A stretch of 64,000 nt of DNA, taken from contig CAVVAR010000010.1 of assembly GCA_963746315.1 (NCBI GenBank), positions 124,001 through 188,000 of the forward strand, written 5' to 3'. The position numbers were made by a program, and so were the translations under genes. Origin of the DNA: Ga0077555 sp963746315 (GTDB taxonomy: Bacteria > Pseudomonadota > Alphaproteobacteria > Rhizobiales > Hyphomicrobiaceae). The stretch's first letter is position 1. Every line of letters begins with the position of its first letter. Positions 16,936 to 25,652 of this stretch are shown in pieces. The notes under the pieces are model-generated. The model searched no databases. It saw only the letters and a program-made list of their open reading frames with translations, and was not told the DNA's origin.

Positions 16936-17883
16936 TCAGCGCTCGAGACCTCGGTCGAGGAGCAGGGTCGCGGCCTCGATGGGAGCGGTCTCGCCGCTTA
17001 GTACGGCATCGGCCAGGGCGTCGGTCGTCGCCCCGCCTTCGCGAATGCGTGTGGCAACCAGCTCGGCGGCGGCACGGGCAATCAGATACCGGGCGCGGCG
17101 GCGGCGGCGCGTCGTCAGGCCCTCGGACTTGCGTCTTTCGCCCTCTGCCGACATGCACCGGTGAAGCTCGGGCACGCCCGAGCCGGTTATGGCCGACGTC
17201 CTGATGACCGGCACGACCCCCGGCGTGGCGCGTAGCGCCAGGGCTGCGGATAGCTCCTCGGCGGTACGGTCGGCGCCGTCGCGATCGGCCTTGTTGACGA
17301 CGAGAATGTCGGCGATCTCGAGAAGGCCCGCCTTCATCGCCTGGATGCCGTCTCCGAGCCCCGGAGCCGAGACCACCACCACCACGTCGGCAATCTCGGC
17401 CACGTCGACCTCGCTCTGGCCGGTCCCGACCGTCTCGAGCAAAATCAACCCGAACCCGGCGGCATCGAGCGCATCGATCATGCGCACCGCGGCCGGCGTC
17501 AGCCCACCCAGCGTCCCGCGTGAGCCGAGCGACCGGACCATGACGCCGTCGTCGTCGTGTGCGGCCGTCATGCGGATGCGATCGCCCAGGATGGCGCCGC
17601 CGGTAACGGGCGACGACGGATCGACGGCCAGGACGGCCACGCGGTCGCCCGCCGCGCGCGCCTCGGCGATGAGCGCATTGACGAGGGTGGACTTGCCGGC
17701 GCCGGGAGGCCCGGTGACGCCGGCGACGATCGCTTTGCCGAGATGAGGACCGAGCGCGGCTATGAGGTTCGGCGCATCGGGGGACTGTCGCTCTAACCGG
17801 GTCAGCACCTCGGCCACGGCGCGCCGGTCGGCCTGGACGAGGCGGGCAACGAGGTTTGCGGGCTCGGTAGGCGGCGCGGGCAT
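16936..17883 (-). CDS. MeaB/ArgK-family GTPase, second divergent copy
   Basis: A 315-residue G3E GTPase with P-loop GVTGPPGAGKST (about 55-66), AVDPSSPVTGGAILGDRIRM, LLETVGTGQSEVDVAEIAD and NKADRDG. It clearly belongs to the MeaB family but differs from the first copy: HDDDGVMVRSLGSRGTLGGL replaces the RPSPTSGTLGG block, and the N-terminal arm is shorter. Members of this subgroup serve as chaperones for adenosylcobalamin mutases. Its place directly upstream of the B12 uptake operon, on the same strand and ending 88 bases before the btuB promoter, fits a corrinoid theme. Which mutase it serves is unknown. The start ATG at 17883 is the only one before the family N-terminus. Confidence 0.87.
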   Translation of the reverse strand: MPAPPTEPANLVARLVQADRRAVAEVLTRLERQSPDAPNLIAALGPHLGKAIVAGVTGPPGAGKSTLVNALIAEARAAGDRVAVLAVDPSSPVTGGAILGDRIRMTAAHDDDGVMVRSLGSRGTLGGLTPAAVRMIDALDAAGFGLILLETVGTGQSEVDVAEIADVVVVVSAPGLGDGIQAMKAGLLEIADILVVNKADRDGADRTAEELSAALALRATPGVVPVIRTSAITGSGVPELHRCMSAEGERRKSEGLTTRRRRRARYLIARAAAELVATRIREGGATTDALADAVLSGETAPIEAATLLLDRGLER

Positions 17884-17954
17884 TGCCCGTGATTAAGCGA
17901 CGGCCGAGCGCGATGCAACGGCGCCATGCAGCCGGCGTCGAGGTCGTGGCGCGA

Positions 17955-18932
17955 TCAGTACCACAGCCCCAACGCGCGATGACGCGGTGCCATGCCCGCA
18001 GGGCTGCGCCCGACCAGAGTGAACAATGGCTCGTCGACGATGGCGATGGGACGTGTCGGGCGCGCCTCCGCCTCGAGCGCACGAAGGCGGGCAACCCGGT
18101 CCGCCGTCTCGGGATGCGAGCGCAGCAACGAGGGAAACGGAATGCGCCGCGACGGCACCGGCAGCATCAGATCCTCCCAGAAGCGGCCCTGATAGCGCTC
18201 GAGCGCACCGAGCGCCGACGCTAGCCCTGCCGGGTCCCCGGTCAGACCCGCGGCCTCCAGGTCGGCGTCGTACTCGCGTGTACGCGAAAGTCCCATCTGC
18301 AGCAGGCCGGTCAGCAGGGGGGCAAGATAGAGCAGCAGGATCGCGAGCCAGGAAAACGTCTCGAAGCCGATCAGGATCGCCGGAATGTTGAGCAACGCCA
18401 GCGCCAGGCCGAGGTACGCCAGAATTTGCGTGAAGCGCGTCAAGGCATCGGCCATGGCCATCACGTGCAGGTCATTGTTGCGGATATGGCTCATCTCGTG
18501 CGCGATGACACCGGCGACCTGTCGCAGATCGAGGCGCCGTAAAAGCCCCTCTGTGATGCCGATCGCGGCATTGGTGGGCGAGCCGGCCGCGAAGGCGTTG
18601 AGGGTCGTCGACGGAATCACGAAGAGGCGCGGATGGCGCTCGAGCTCGGCGCGATCGGCCAGCGCCTCGACGAGCCGATGGAGCTGGGCACCATGGCGGG
18701 CATCGACGGGCACCGCTTTGTAGAGGCGCATGACCGCCTCGGGCGGAACCCGAGGCCCGACGACGATGAGAGCCACCAGGAACAGGGCAGCACCGAGCGC
18801 TCCCGGCCAGGACCAGATCAGGGCTGAGGACGCCAGCACGATCAGGCTCATCCCGCTGACGAGAAAAGCCGAATGCAGGAGATTCCGGCGGCGATGGGCC
18901 GCGAGCTTGTCGGCATCGAGGAAGGGACTCAT
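17955..18932 (-). CDS. M48-family zinc metalloprotease, HtpX-like
   Basis: A 325-residue membrane protease. Two hydrophobic helices lie near the start (about 20-60), the zinc motif HEMSH is at 145-149, two or three further helices follow at about 165-215, and the third ligand is the Glu in TREYDADLEAAG. HtpX-type enzymes cleave misfolded inner-membrane proteins on the cytoplasmic side. Here the prefix LYKAVPVDARHGAQLHRLVE suggests an HtpX relative rather than the classical heat-shock copy. The ATG at 18932 has AAAGG six bases upstream; the TTG just before it is unlikely. It is divergent from the FHA-cyclase gene. Confidence 0.86.
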   Translation of the reverse strand: MSPFLDADKLAAHRRRNLLHSAFLVSGMSLIVLASSALIWSWPGALGAALFLVALIVVGPRVPPEAVMRLYKAVPVDARHGAQLHRLVEALADRAELERHPRLFVIPSTTLNAFAAGSPTNAAIGITEGLLRRLDLRQVAGVIAHEMSHIRNNDLHVMAMADALTRFTQILAYLGLALALLNIPAILIGFETFSWLAILLLYLAPLLTGLLQMGLSRTREYDADLEAAGLTGDPAGLASALGALERYQGRFWEDLMLPVPSRRIPFPSLLRSHPETADRVARLRALEAEARPTRPIAIVDEPLFTLVGRSPAGMAPRHRALGLWY

Positions 18933-19164
18933 CAACTGCCTTTCCCAGTCGGGCTTGCCTGCACGGGCTTCTGCTATCCTGCAGGTAGCGTCGGCATTGC
19001 GCGCCTGCGGCAGCAGGCTTTTCCCGAGCTATATGGTGGCCGACGGACACCATTGTGAGACCCGCCCCCGGGTGCCATACCCAGACTGCCGACAACGCCC
19101 CGACGATGCGTGCGTCTGGCCCCGATCCTGCGTTATTGTTAAGTTCGCGATCGAGAGGACAACA

Positions 19165-20034
19165 ATGGCTGTTGCGACGGTATGGCTCGAGGACGCGAAC
19201 GGGCGGCGATGGCCGGTGGCCGCGACGTGCGCGCTCGGCCGTTCGTCCAGCAACGACATCGTCATCGACGACGGCAAGGTCTCGCGGCGGCACGCGCTGG
19301 TGCACAAGCAGGACGACGCCCAATACTGGGTGATCGACCTCGGCAGCGGCAACGGCACGTACCTCAACGGCCGCCGGGTGATCCAGCCGACCCAGCTCTC
19401 CAATGGCGACAGCCTCCAGCTCGGCGACCATGCCTTGTCGTTCCGCCAGATCGCGCAGCGCCCGATCTCGGTCCCCTCGCAAAGCCGGATCTCGGCCCAG
19501 ACCATCATCAGCATCAAGGACATCGACTGCTGGTTGATGGTAGCCGACATCAAGGGATCGTCGGGCATGGCGGCACGCCTGTCCTCGACCGATATGGCCA
19601 TGCTGGTCGGACGGTGGATGGGGAGCTGCAAAGAGATCGTCGACAGCCACGGCGGTGCCATCAACAAGTTTCTCGGGGACGGATTTTTCGCCTACTGGCT
19701 GGCGGAGACGACCGAGACGCACCAGATCGTGTCGGTGCTGAAAACGCTCAAGACGCTCCAGGACGATCCCTCGGGTCCGCGCTTCCGCGTAGCGATCCAC
19801 CATGGATCAGCGGCGTTCGGCGGCAGTGGCTCGCTCGGTGAGGATAGCCTGACCGGAGTCGACGTCGTCCTGGCCTTCCGCATGGAGAAGATCGCGAGCG
19901 ACCTTGGCTGCGATCTGATGGTGAGCGACGAAGCCCGTCAGCTGCTCGCCGATGCCCTGTCCTTCCGCGACCTCGGCAACCATCCGGTCACCGGTCTGAC
20001 CGGCCCCGCACGACGCTTTCACGCCGTAGTTTGA
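19165..20034 (+). CDS. FHA-domain class III nucleotidyl cyclase
   Basis: A 289-residue cytoplasmic protein. Residues 1-95 form a forkhead-associated domain with the phosphothreonine-binding marks LGRSSSNDI, KVSRRHALV and LGSGNGTYLNG. Residues 115-289 are a class III cyclase catalytic domain with metal-binding Asp in VADIKGSSG (about D128) and in FLGDGFFAYW (about D172). It should make cAMP or cGMP in response to a phosphorylated partner bound by the FHA domain. An obvious candidate class of partner is a Ser/Thr kinase such as the one at 5-7 kb, but that is only inference. AGAGGACAACA precedes the ATG. It converges on engB with a 20-base gap. Confidence 0.85.
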   Translation: MAVATVWLEDANGRRWPVAATCALGRSSSNDIVIDDGKVSRRHALVHKQDDAQYWVIDLGSGNGTYLNGRRVIQPTQLSNGDSLQLGDHALSFRQIAQRPISVPSQSRISAQTIISIKDIDCWLMVADIKGSSGMAARLSSTDMAMLVGRWMGSCKEIVDSHGGAINKFLGDGFFAYWLAETTETHQIVSVLKTLKTLQDDPSGPRFRVAIHHGSAAFGGSGSLGEDSLTGVDVVLAFRMEKIASDLGCDLMVSDEARQLLADALSFRDLGNHPVTGLTGPARRFHAVV

Positions 20035-20054
20035 CAAGGCGCCGCCGATTTCGG

Positions 20055-20723
20055 TCAGGCGCGCTCGGCAAGGATCGCGGTGATGGCGGTACGGAGCGCC
20101 TCCATGCCGAGGCCTGTTTCCGACGACGTGGCGAGGATATCGGGGAACGCCGCGGGGTGCTTCTTCAGCGCCGCCTCGGTTGCAGCGACGACATAGGCCA
20201 GCGCCTTCGGCGTTATCTTGTCGGCCTTCGTGAGCACCACCAGGAACGTGACGCCGGCACCGTCGAGAAGCTTCATGATCTCGTCGTCCACGGCTTTCAG
20301 ACCATGCCGGGCGTCGATCAGCAGAAGCACGCGGACGAGCGTCTGGCGGCCACGCAGATAATCCTTCACCAGGCCCGTCCAGGCGGCGACCTTCTCTTTC
20401 GGCGCCTTGGCGAAGCCGTAGCCCGGCATGTCCACGAGGTAGAAAGAGGGGTCCCAGTCGGTGAGGTAGTAATTGAGCTCCTGCGTGCGGCCGGGTGTGT
20501 TGGAGGTGCGCGCCAGCCCGTTGTGGCGGATGAGCGCGTTGATCAGGCTCGACTTGCCGACGTTGGAGCGCCCCGCGAGGGCAATCTCGAGAGGCCCCAT
20601 CTCTGGCAGGAACTCGAGAGACGGCACGCTCTTGAGGAAGCGCCAGGGACGCGTGAACGGGCCCGGCACCGCGTCCTCGCGCACTTTTGCGTCGGTGCGC
20701 GGCTCTCCGGCGGCTGTCGGCAT
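20055..20723 (-). CDS. engB: Ribosome-biogenesis GTPase EngB/YsxC
   Basis: A 222-residue GTPase needed for large-subunit assembly. Motifs are GRSNVGKSSLINAL (G1), TSNTPGRTQELNYYL (G2), LVDMPGYGFAKAPK (G3) and LTKADKI (G4). The preceding yidC on the same strand agrees with the standard alphaproteobacterial order rpmH-rnpA-yidC-engB. I start it at the ATG at 20723, which has GAGAAAG nine bases upstream and gives the usual length; a TTG at 20780, three bases after yidC, would add 19 unconserved residues. Confidence 0.93.
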   Translation of the reverse strand: MPTAAGEPRTDAKVREDAVPGPFTRPWRFLKSVPSLEFLPEMGPLEIALAGRSNVGKSSLINALIRHNGLARTSNTPGRTQELNYYLTDWDPSFYLVDMPGYGFAKAPKEKVAAWTGLVKDYLRGRQTLVRVLLLIDARHGLKAVDDEIMKLLDGAGVTFLVVLTKADKITPKALAYVVAATEAALKKHPAAFPDILATSSETGLGMEALRTAITAILAERA

Positions 20724-20782
20724 GGAAGGGTCACTTTCTCGGGGGGCCGCCGGCGCGAGTGCCGCCGGCTGGCTTATCAACC

Positions 20783-22681
20783 TCAGCCGCTGCTACCGGA
20801 TCTGCGCGCGGCGAGCCACGCCAACAGCTTCTCCAGGCCCATGTTCTTCCACAGATGGATCTCGGCGCCGTTCTTCTTCGAGATGTAGTACTGCTGCATC
20901 AGCGACAAGACGTTGTTCCAGGCCCAGTAGATGACGAGGCCTACTGGGAACGAAGCCAGCATGAACGTGAACATGACCGGCATCCAGTTGAAGATCATCT
21001 GCTGGGTGGGGTCGGGCTGTTGCGGGTTGAGCTGCATCTGCACCCACATCGTCATTCCCATCAGGATCGGCCAGAGGCCGATGTGCAGGAACTCGGGCAC
21101 GGCGAATGGCAGAAGGCCGAACAGATTGAACAGCGAGGTCGGGTCCGGAGCGGACAGGTCGCTGATCCAGCCATAGAACGGCGCGTGCCGCATATCGATG
21201 GTGACGAACAGCACTTTATAAAGCGCGAAAAACACCGGAATCTGCAGCAGCATCGGCAGGCAACCCGCCATCGGGTTGATCTTCTGCTTCTTGTAGAGCT
21301 CCATCAGCTCCTGCTGCTGCTTCATCTTGTCGTCTTTGTAGCGCTCCCGCAGCTTCTCCATCTCAGGCTGCATCATCTTCATCTTCGCCATCGATTCGTA
21401 GCTCTTGCTGGCGAGCGGGAAGAAGATGGCCTTGACGAGCACCGTCGTGGCAAGAATGGCGAGGCCGAAATTGCCCGTGAGACCGAGGCCCGCGAAGAAG
21501 CTGGCCAGCCAGTCGATGACGTGGAACAGCGGCTTGGTAATGAAATAGAACCAGCCCCAATCGATCATCAGATCGAACTGCTTGATGCCGAGCGTGTCGC
21601 CATAGTCCTCGATGATGCCGACCTTCTTGGCGCCCGCGAACATGCTGGTCGTGACGCTGCTTTCAGCGCCTGCCGGTACCGCGACCCCGCGCTTGATGTA
21701 GTCGATCTGAAAGCGCTCTTTGTGCAGGCCTTGCTTGTTGAAGCCCGTCACGTAGGCGTCGATCTCGGACTTCTGGTCGGGGATCAGGGCCGTGGCCCAG
21801 TATTTGTCCGTGATGCCGAACCAGCCACCGGTGATCTTGTCGAAGGACTTGGTGAGGTGCTCGCCTTCCTTCAGATCCGTCAGGGCACCCGAATACGTGA
21901 TCTCCTGCAGGCCCTTCTCGCCGGCAATGCCGATCGGTCCTTCATGCAGGATGAAGAATCCCTCGATCTTGGGCGTCCCGTGCCGCGAAAGAACCGAGCG
22001 GTGATCGAGGATGACAGGAGCGCCGCTGGTATTGGCGACGCTGTCCTCGATCTTGAACATGTAGCGTGGATCGACACTGATCTTACGTGTGAAAACGAGC
22101 CCGGCGCCGTTTTCCCACTTGAGCGTCACCGGCGAGGTGGCGCTGAGACTGCCGGAACCCACCTGGCTCCACACTGTCGTCGCATCGGGAACCTTCGCGG
22201 TCATGCCCGCGGGGGCAAGCCATCCGAACTCGGCATAATAAGGCGCGGGCGCCGCCGATGGTGACAGCAGCGTGACCAGCGGGCTCTTGGGGTCCGGCTT
22301 CTCGTGGTACTGCGCGAGGCGCACGTCATCGATGCGGCCTCCCTTCAGGGCGATCGAGCCCTGCAGCGAAGGCGTGTCGATGCCGACGCGCGGGGAAAGC
22401 GCCAGAGCGCCCTCGCGGCTGGTCGTCACAGGCATAGCCAAGCCCGACGGCGATCCGCCGGCGCCAGCAATGCCGCCCGGCGTCGTCGTCGCCGCCCCGG
22501 GAACGCCGCCTGGTCCGGTGACGGGAGTCCCGGGCACCTGCTGCGACTGCTGCTGGGACACCTTCTTGCTCTGCTCGTCCTTGATGCGAGGATTGACGAA
22601 CAAGAGCTGCCAACCGAGCAGCACCATGGCCGACAGGGCAACGGCGAGAAGGAGGTTTTTCTGCTGATCGTCCTGCTGCAT
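20783..22681 (-). CDS. yidC: Membrane protein insertase YidC
   Basis: A 632-residue Oxa1/Alb3-family insertase that places proteins in the inner membrane alone or with SecYEG. The start MQQDDQQKNLLLAVALSAMV is the N-terminal anchor. A Pro/Gly/Gln-rich spacer (about 50-90) and the large periplasmic beta domain follow. The C-terminal insertase core contains KSYESMAKMKMMQPEM, MAGCLPMLLQIPVFFALY and the final helices with PTQQMIFNWMPVMFTF. The ATG at 22681 is chosen because the family start begins there. It lies 40 bases after rnpA and shares its operon. Confidence 0.95.
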   Translation of the reverse strand: MQQDDQQKNLLLAVALSAMVLLGWQLLFVNPRIKDEQSKKVSQQQSQQVPGTPVTGPGGVPGAATTTPGGIAGAGGSPSGLAMPVTTSREGALALSPRVGIDTPSLQGSIALKGGRIDDVRLAQYHEKPDPKSPLVTLLSPSAAPAPYYAEFGWLAPAGMTAKVPDATTVWSQVGSGSLSATSPVTLKWENGAGLVFTRKISVDPRYMFKIEDSVANTSGAPVILDHRSVLSRHGTPKIEGFFILHEGPIGIAGEKGLQEITYSGALTDLKEGEHLTKSFDKITGGWFGITDKYWATALIPDQKSEIDAYVTGFNKQGLHKERFQIDYIKRGVAVPAGAESSVTTSMFAGAKKVGIIEDYGDTLGIKQFDLMIDWGWFYFITKPLFHVIDWLASFFAGLGLTGNFGLAILATTVLVKAIFFPLASKSYESMAKMKMMQPEMEKLRERYKDDKMKQQQELMELYKKQKINPMAGCLPMLLQIPVFFALYKVLFVTIDMRHAPFYGWISDLSAPDPTSLFNLFGLLPFAVPEFLHIGLWPILMGMTMWVQMQLNPQQPDPTQQMIFNWMPVMFTFMLASFPVGLVIYWAWNNVLSLMQQYYISKKNGAEIHLWKNMGLEKLLAWLAARRSGSSG

Positions 22682-22721
22682 GGAGCGTGGGCCTTCGTGT
22701 GCTACCACAACCTCGGCGGCG

Positions 22722-23261
22722 TCATCGCCGGCCGGGCGTTGATCCTGGTGTCGTGTCGTTCCCGTCTGAACTCATCCCGGGACCTTCGTCGGCAATAGCG
22801 GGTTTGACTGCCTCCCGCGCGCCGTCTGTCCGGGACGCTGCGGCTTCGCGCCTGCCTGCGGGCCGTCGCTTCCCCCTTCTCGCACGCGGCTGCCCGCTGT
22901 CCACCTGCTGGCAAAGCCGCTCGAATGCTTCACGGAGCGCAACCTGCAATTCGGCGAATGGATAGTCGTGCGCCGCCCTGCTGGCAACCACAACATAGTC
23001 ATGATCGGCCCGCACGGAAGGCGAGGACAGCGTGCGGATCGCTTCTTTCAGGCGCCGTCGAATGCGGTTGCGAACGACCGCGCCGCCGACCTTGCGGGTA
23101 ATCGTGAAGCCGAAGCGAGGTCCAGGCGTGTCTCGCCCCTCGTTACGGTCGTCGTCTGCAGCCCGGCGACGACCTTCGATCACGAACAATGGTCCTGCCC
23201 ATCGTACGCCGCCGCGGACACGCTTGAACTGCGACGGACGCTTCAGGGTCTCGATTTTCAT
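22722..23261 (-). CDS. rnpA: Ribonuclease P protein component
   Basis: The small basic protein subunit of RNase P, which helps the catalytic RNA trim tRNA 5' ends. MKIETLKRPSQFKRVRGG is the family start, and the RNR signature reads VRNRIRRRLKEAIR. It has 179 residues, longer than the usual 110-130, owing to a disordered Arg/Gly/Asp-rich tail of about 60 residues after the conserved domain. Starts upstream (23279 and 23303) are possible but unconserved. It follows rpmH by 110 bases. Confidence 0.92.
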   Translation of the reverse strand: MKIETLKRPSQFKRVRGGVRWAGPLFVIEGRRRAADDDRNEGRDTPGPRFGFTITRKVGGAVVRNRIRRRLKEAIRTLSSPSVRADHDYVVVASRAAHDYPFAELQVALREAFERLCQQVDSGQPRARRGKRRPAGRREAAASRTDGAREAVKPAIADEGPGMSSDGNDTTPGSTPGRR

Positions 23262-23371
23262 CACGCGCCAGCCCGGCATTGTCCACGCCGTGTCGACCGG
23301 CACCGCCTACCCCAGGCTCGACGCGGCAGCAAGCCTCCGCCGCACGGTCTTGGCTCTCGGGGTGGGTCCGA

Positions 23372-23506
23372 TCAGGCGGACAGACGCTTCCGGCCCTTGG
23401 CCCGGCGCCGCGCGAGCACGCGCATACCGCCCACGGTCGACATACGCTTGCGGAAGCCGTGGCGGCGCTTGCGAACGAGCCGGCTCGGCTGATAGGTCCT
23501 CTTCAC
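23372..23506 (-). CDS. rpmH: 50S ribosomal protein L34
   Basis: A 44-residue, strongly basic protein beginning VKRTYQPSRLVRKRRHGFRK and ending KGRKRLSA, which is L34 over its full length. The start is a GTG at 23506; the only nearby ATG (23510 region) is in the wrong frame. It stands directly before rnpA, as in nearly all bacteria. The gene is easily missed because of its size and start codon. Confidence 0.97.
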   Translation of the reverse strand: MKRTYQPSRLVRKRRHGFRKRMSTVGGMRVLARRRAKGRKRLSA

Positions 23507-23965
23507 GTCTCATTCTCCGTCGCAAACACGGCCCTGCGGCGCCTCGCGCCCGTCCCCAGCCGTCCCGGTATCTCTTCCTGCCAGCGGACGCCTCATGGGC
23601 CGCCATGAACCCGGTTCCGCAGAATTAACCGCGCCTGGCCACGACACTCCAATCGACCGCACCAGTACGGGGCGATAGAAACGCGCCCACGCCGCCGGAG
23701 ACGACCTGTCACAGGAACGAGCGCTTATATGTGGCGCGGCCGCGCACGTCAACGACCCTGGAAGGCCGGGCCCGACATACCACGAGCACGTCGTAGTCAC
23801 GCGCGCTCACATCTCGTGACGTTCGTTCAAGTATGGTTGAGGCCCTGGTGCGGCACGCCCGCAGCTCATGTAGATGAAGTGCGCCGGCGAAGGCGGGGCT
23901 CCTGAGCGACCTGTCGGGACACGGTGCCAAAAAACGACAACAACAGCGACCGAAGGGTCCTTGCC
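23507..23965. other. Divergent intergenic region, rpmH to DUF547
   Basis: 459 bases with no coding signal on either strand. It holds the rpmH promoter at 23724-23752. The remaining right half should carry the promoter of the DUF547 gene, but I cannot pick one with confidence. Confidence 0.5.
23724..23752 (-). promoter_or_regulatory. Sigma-70 promoter of rpmH-rnpA-yidC
   Basis: TTGACG (23752-23747), exactly 17 bases, then TATAAG (23729-23724): the best promoter match I found in the window. It lies 218 bases before the rpmH start codon, leaving a long leader. Confidence 0.7.
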
Positions 23966-24808
23966 ATGCAATTTCTGAAGCGGCTGCTGCCGTGGGCACT
24001 CGTGTGCCTCGGCGCGATGCCAGCCCTTGCGCAATCGGCCCGGGCGGGCAGCATCGAGACGATTTTCTCGGAGCACAGAGCAAATAGTACGGCAACGGTC
24101 GACCATTCGGCCTGGGACAGGCTGCTCAAGACCTACCTGAAGCCTTCCGAGAACGGTTTGAACCGGGTCGCCTACAGGCGGTTCAAGGCGGAGGCGCACA
24201 AGCCTCTCAAGGATTACGTACGGCGGCTGGAGGCGGTCGATGTCATGAAGCTCGGGCGTGCCGAGCAGTTCGCCTTCTGGTCGAACCTCTACAATGCCCG
24301 ATCGATCGACATCGTGCTGGACCACTACCCGGTCAAATCCATCAAGGATATCAATCTCGGCGGAGGCCTTTTCTCCCTGATCACCGGCGGCCCCTGGAAG
24401 GCCAAGGTCGTGACTGTGAACGGCCAGCCGCTCAGCCTCGACGAGATCGAGCACACCATTCTGCGGGGCATCTTCAAGGATCACCGGGTCCACTTCGCCG
24501 TGAACTGCGCCTCGGTCGGCTGCCCGAATCTCGGCATCGATGCCCTGACCGGCGCCCGGCTCGACGAGCTTCTGGACAAGGGTGGGCGCGACTTCGTGAA
24601 TTCGCCGCGCGGGGTCAAGCTGGTTGGTGGAAAGCTGCACGTCTCGAAGATCTTCTCTTGGTTCCAGGCCGATTTTGGCGGATCGGACGAGGGTGTGCTC
24701 CAGCACATCCGTCGCTACGCCTCGCCGGAGCTCAAGGCTCGGCTCGAGGGCGTGACCACAATCGACGATACCTTTTATGATTGGAGCCTCAACGATGCCC
24801 AAGGCTGA
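23966..24808 (+). CDS. Exported DUF547-family protein
   Basis: A 280-residue protein with a signal peptide (LKRLLPWALVCLGAMPALAQ). The mature part has the DUF547 marks: EQFAFWSNLYNARSIDIVLDHYP, the DEIEHTILRG segment, and VNCASVGCPNL with its conserved cysteines and histidine-bearing context. The fold resembles papain-like enzymes, but no activity is established for the family. It overlaps the next gene by 14 bases, and with the TVP38-type protein and the disulfide oxidoreductase it forms an operon. I start it at the ATG at 23966; the frame upstream is not signal-like. Confidence 0.85.
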   Translation: MQFLKRLLPWALVCLGAMPALAQSARAGSIETIFSEHRANSTATVDHSAWDRLLKTYLKPSENGLNRVAYRRFKAEAHKPLKDYVRRLEAVDVMKLGRAEQFAFWSNLYNARSIDIVLDHYPVKSIKDINLGGGLFSLITGGPWKAKVVTVNGQPLSLDEIEHTILRGIFKDHRVHFAVNCASVGCPNLGIDALTGARLDELLDKGGRDFVNSPRGVKLVGGKLHVSKIFSWFQADFGGSDEGVLQHIRRYASPELKARLEGVTTIDDTFYDWSLNDAQG

Positions 24809-25652
24809 TATTCTCGACGATACTCTGGCAAAAGGAAATGTCGCGAAAATGGACGAGAAGACGACAGATGCCGCCTCTGCGACGGGCACACTGCAGCGGT
24901 GGCTGCCTCTGGTGGTTATCGTGGCCGTGGCCGGCCTCATCTTCGCAATGGGCTGGCACAAATACCTCTCGTTCAAGACGATCGGGCTCAACTACGAGGC
25001 GCTGAGGGCTTTCATCGGGCAAAACCTGCTCGGGGCGCTTGCCCTCTACATTCTGGCCTACGTCGCCGTCGTGGCCCTGTCGCTGCCGGGCGCGCTGATC
25101 ATGACGCTGGCAGGCGGCCTCCTGTTCGGGTGGCAGCTCGGCGCTCCTGCGACCGTGATCGGGGCGACACTCGGGGCGACAGTGCTGTTTATTATTGCGC
25201 GGACGTCTTTCGGCGAGACCCTGGCAGAACGGGCAGGGCCGGCAATCGCGAGCCTCAGGGAGGGATTTCGCGAGAATGCGCTGAGCTACATGCTCTTTCT
25301 GCGTCTGGTGCCCGTGTTTCCTTTTGTCGTCGTCAATCTCGCTGCCGCCGTGCTCGGCGTTCCGCTGAGAACCTACGTGCTCGGCACGCTGATCGGCATT
25401 ATCCCTGGCACGACCGCCTACTCGGTGGCCGGCGCCGGCCTCGGCAGCGTGATCGAGGCGCAGAACGCCAGCTATCAGGCATGTCTTGCGAAGGCCGGTA
25501 ACGGGGCCGCCGCGGACGCGCAGTGCCCCTACTCAATCGATACGAGCGCGCTCGTCACCAAGGAGCTCGTGCTCGCCTTTGCGCTACTGGGCATCGTCGC
25601 CCTCATCCCTGTGGCCCTCAAGAAATGGAAAGCGCGCAATGCAGCGGTCTAA
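24795..25652 (+). CDS. TVP38/TMEM64-family (DedA-like) membrane protein
   Basis: A 285-residue protein with five or six membrane helices. The family core is visible: LPGALIMTLAGGLLFGWQLG, the re-entrant GATLGATVLFIIAR, and RLVPVFPFVVVNLAAAVLGV with the conserved Arg-Leu-x-Pro motif. Related SNARE-associated/DedA proteins work in lipid translocation and membrane homeostasis. It starts inside the DUF547 gene (14-base overlap) and its own end overlaps the oxidoreductase by 14 bases. In other bacteria this family is often next to or fused with the same type of oxidoreductase, so a shared membrane-redox role is plausible but unproven. Confidence 0.87.
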   Translation: MPKADILDDTLAKGNVAKMDEKTTDAASATGTLQRWLPLVVIVAVAGLIFAMGWHKYLSFKTIGLNYEALRAFIGQNLLGALALYILAYVAVVALSLPGALIMTLAGGLLFGWQLGAPATVIGATLGATVLFIIARTSFGETLAERAGPAIASLREGFRENALSYMLFLRLVPVFPFVVVNLAAAVLGVPLRTYVLGTLIGIIPGTTAYSVAGAGLGSVIEAQNASYQACLAKAGNGAAADAQCPYSIDTSALVTKELVLAFALLGIVALIPVALKKWKARNAAV

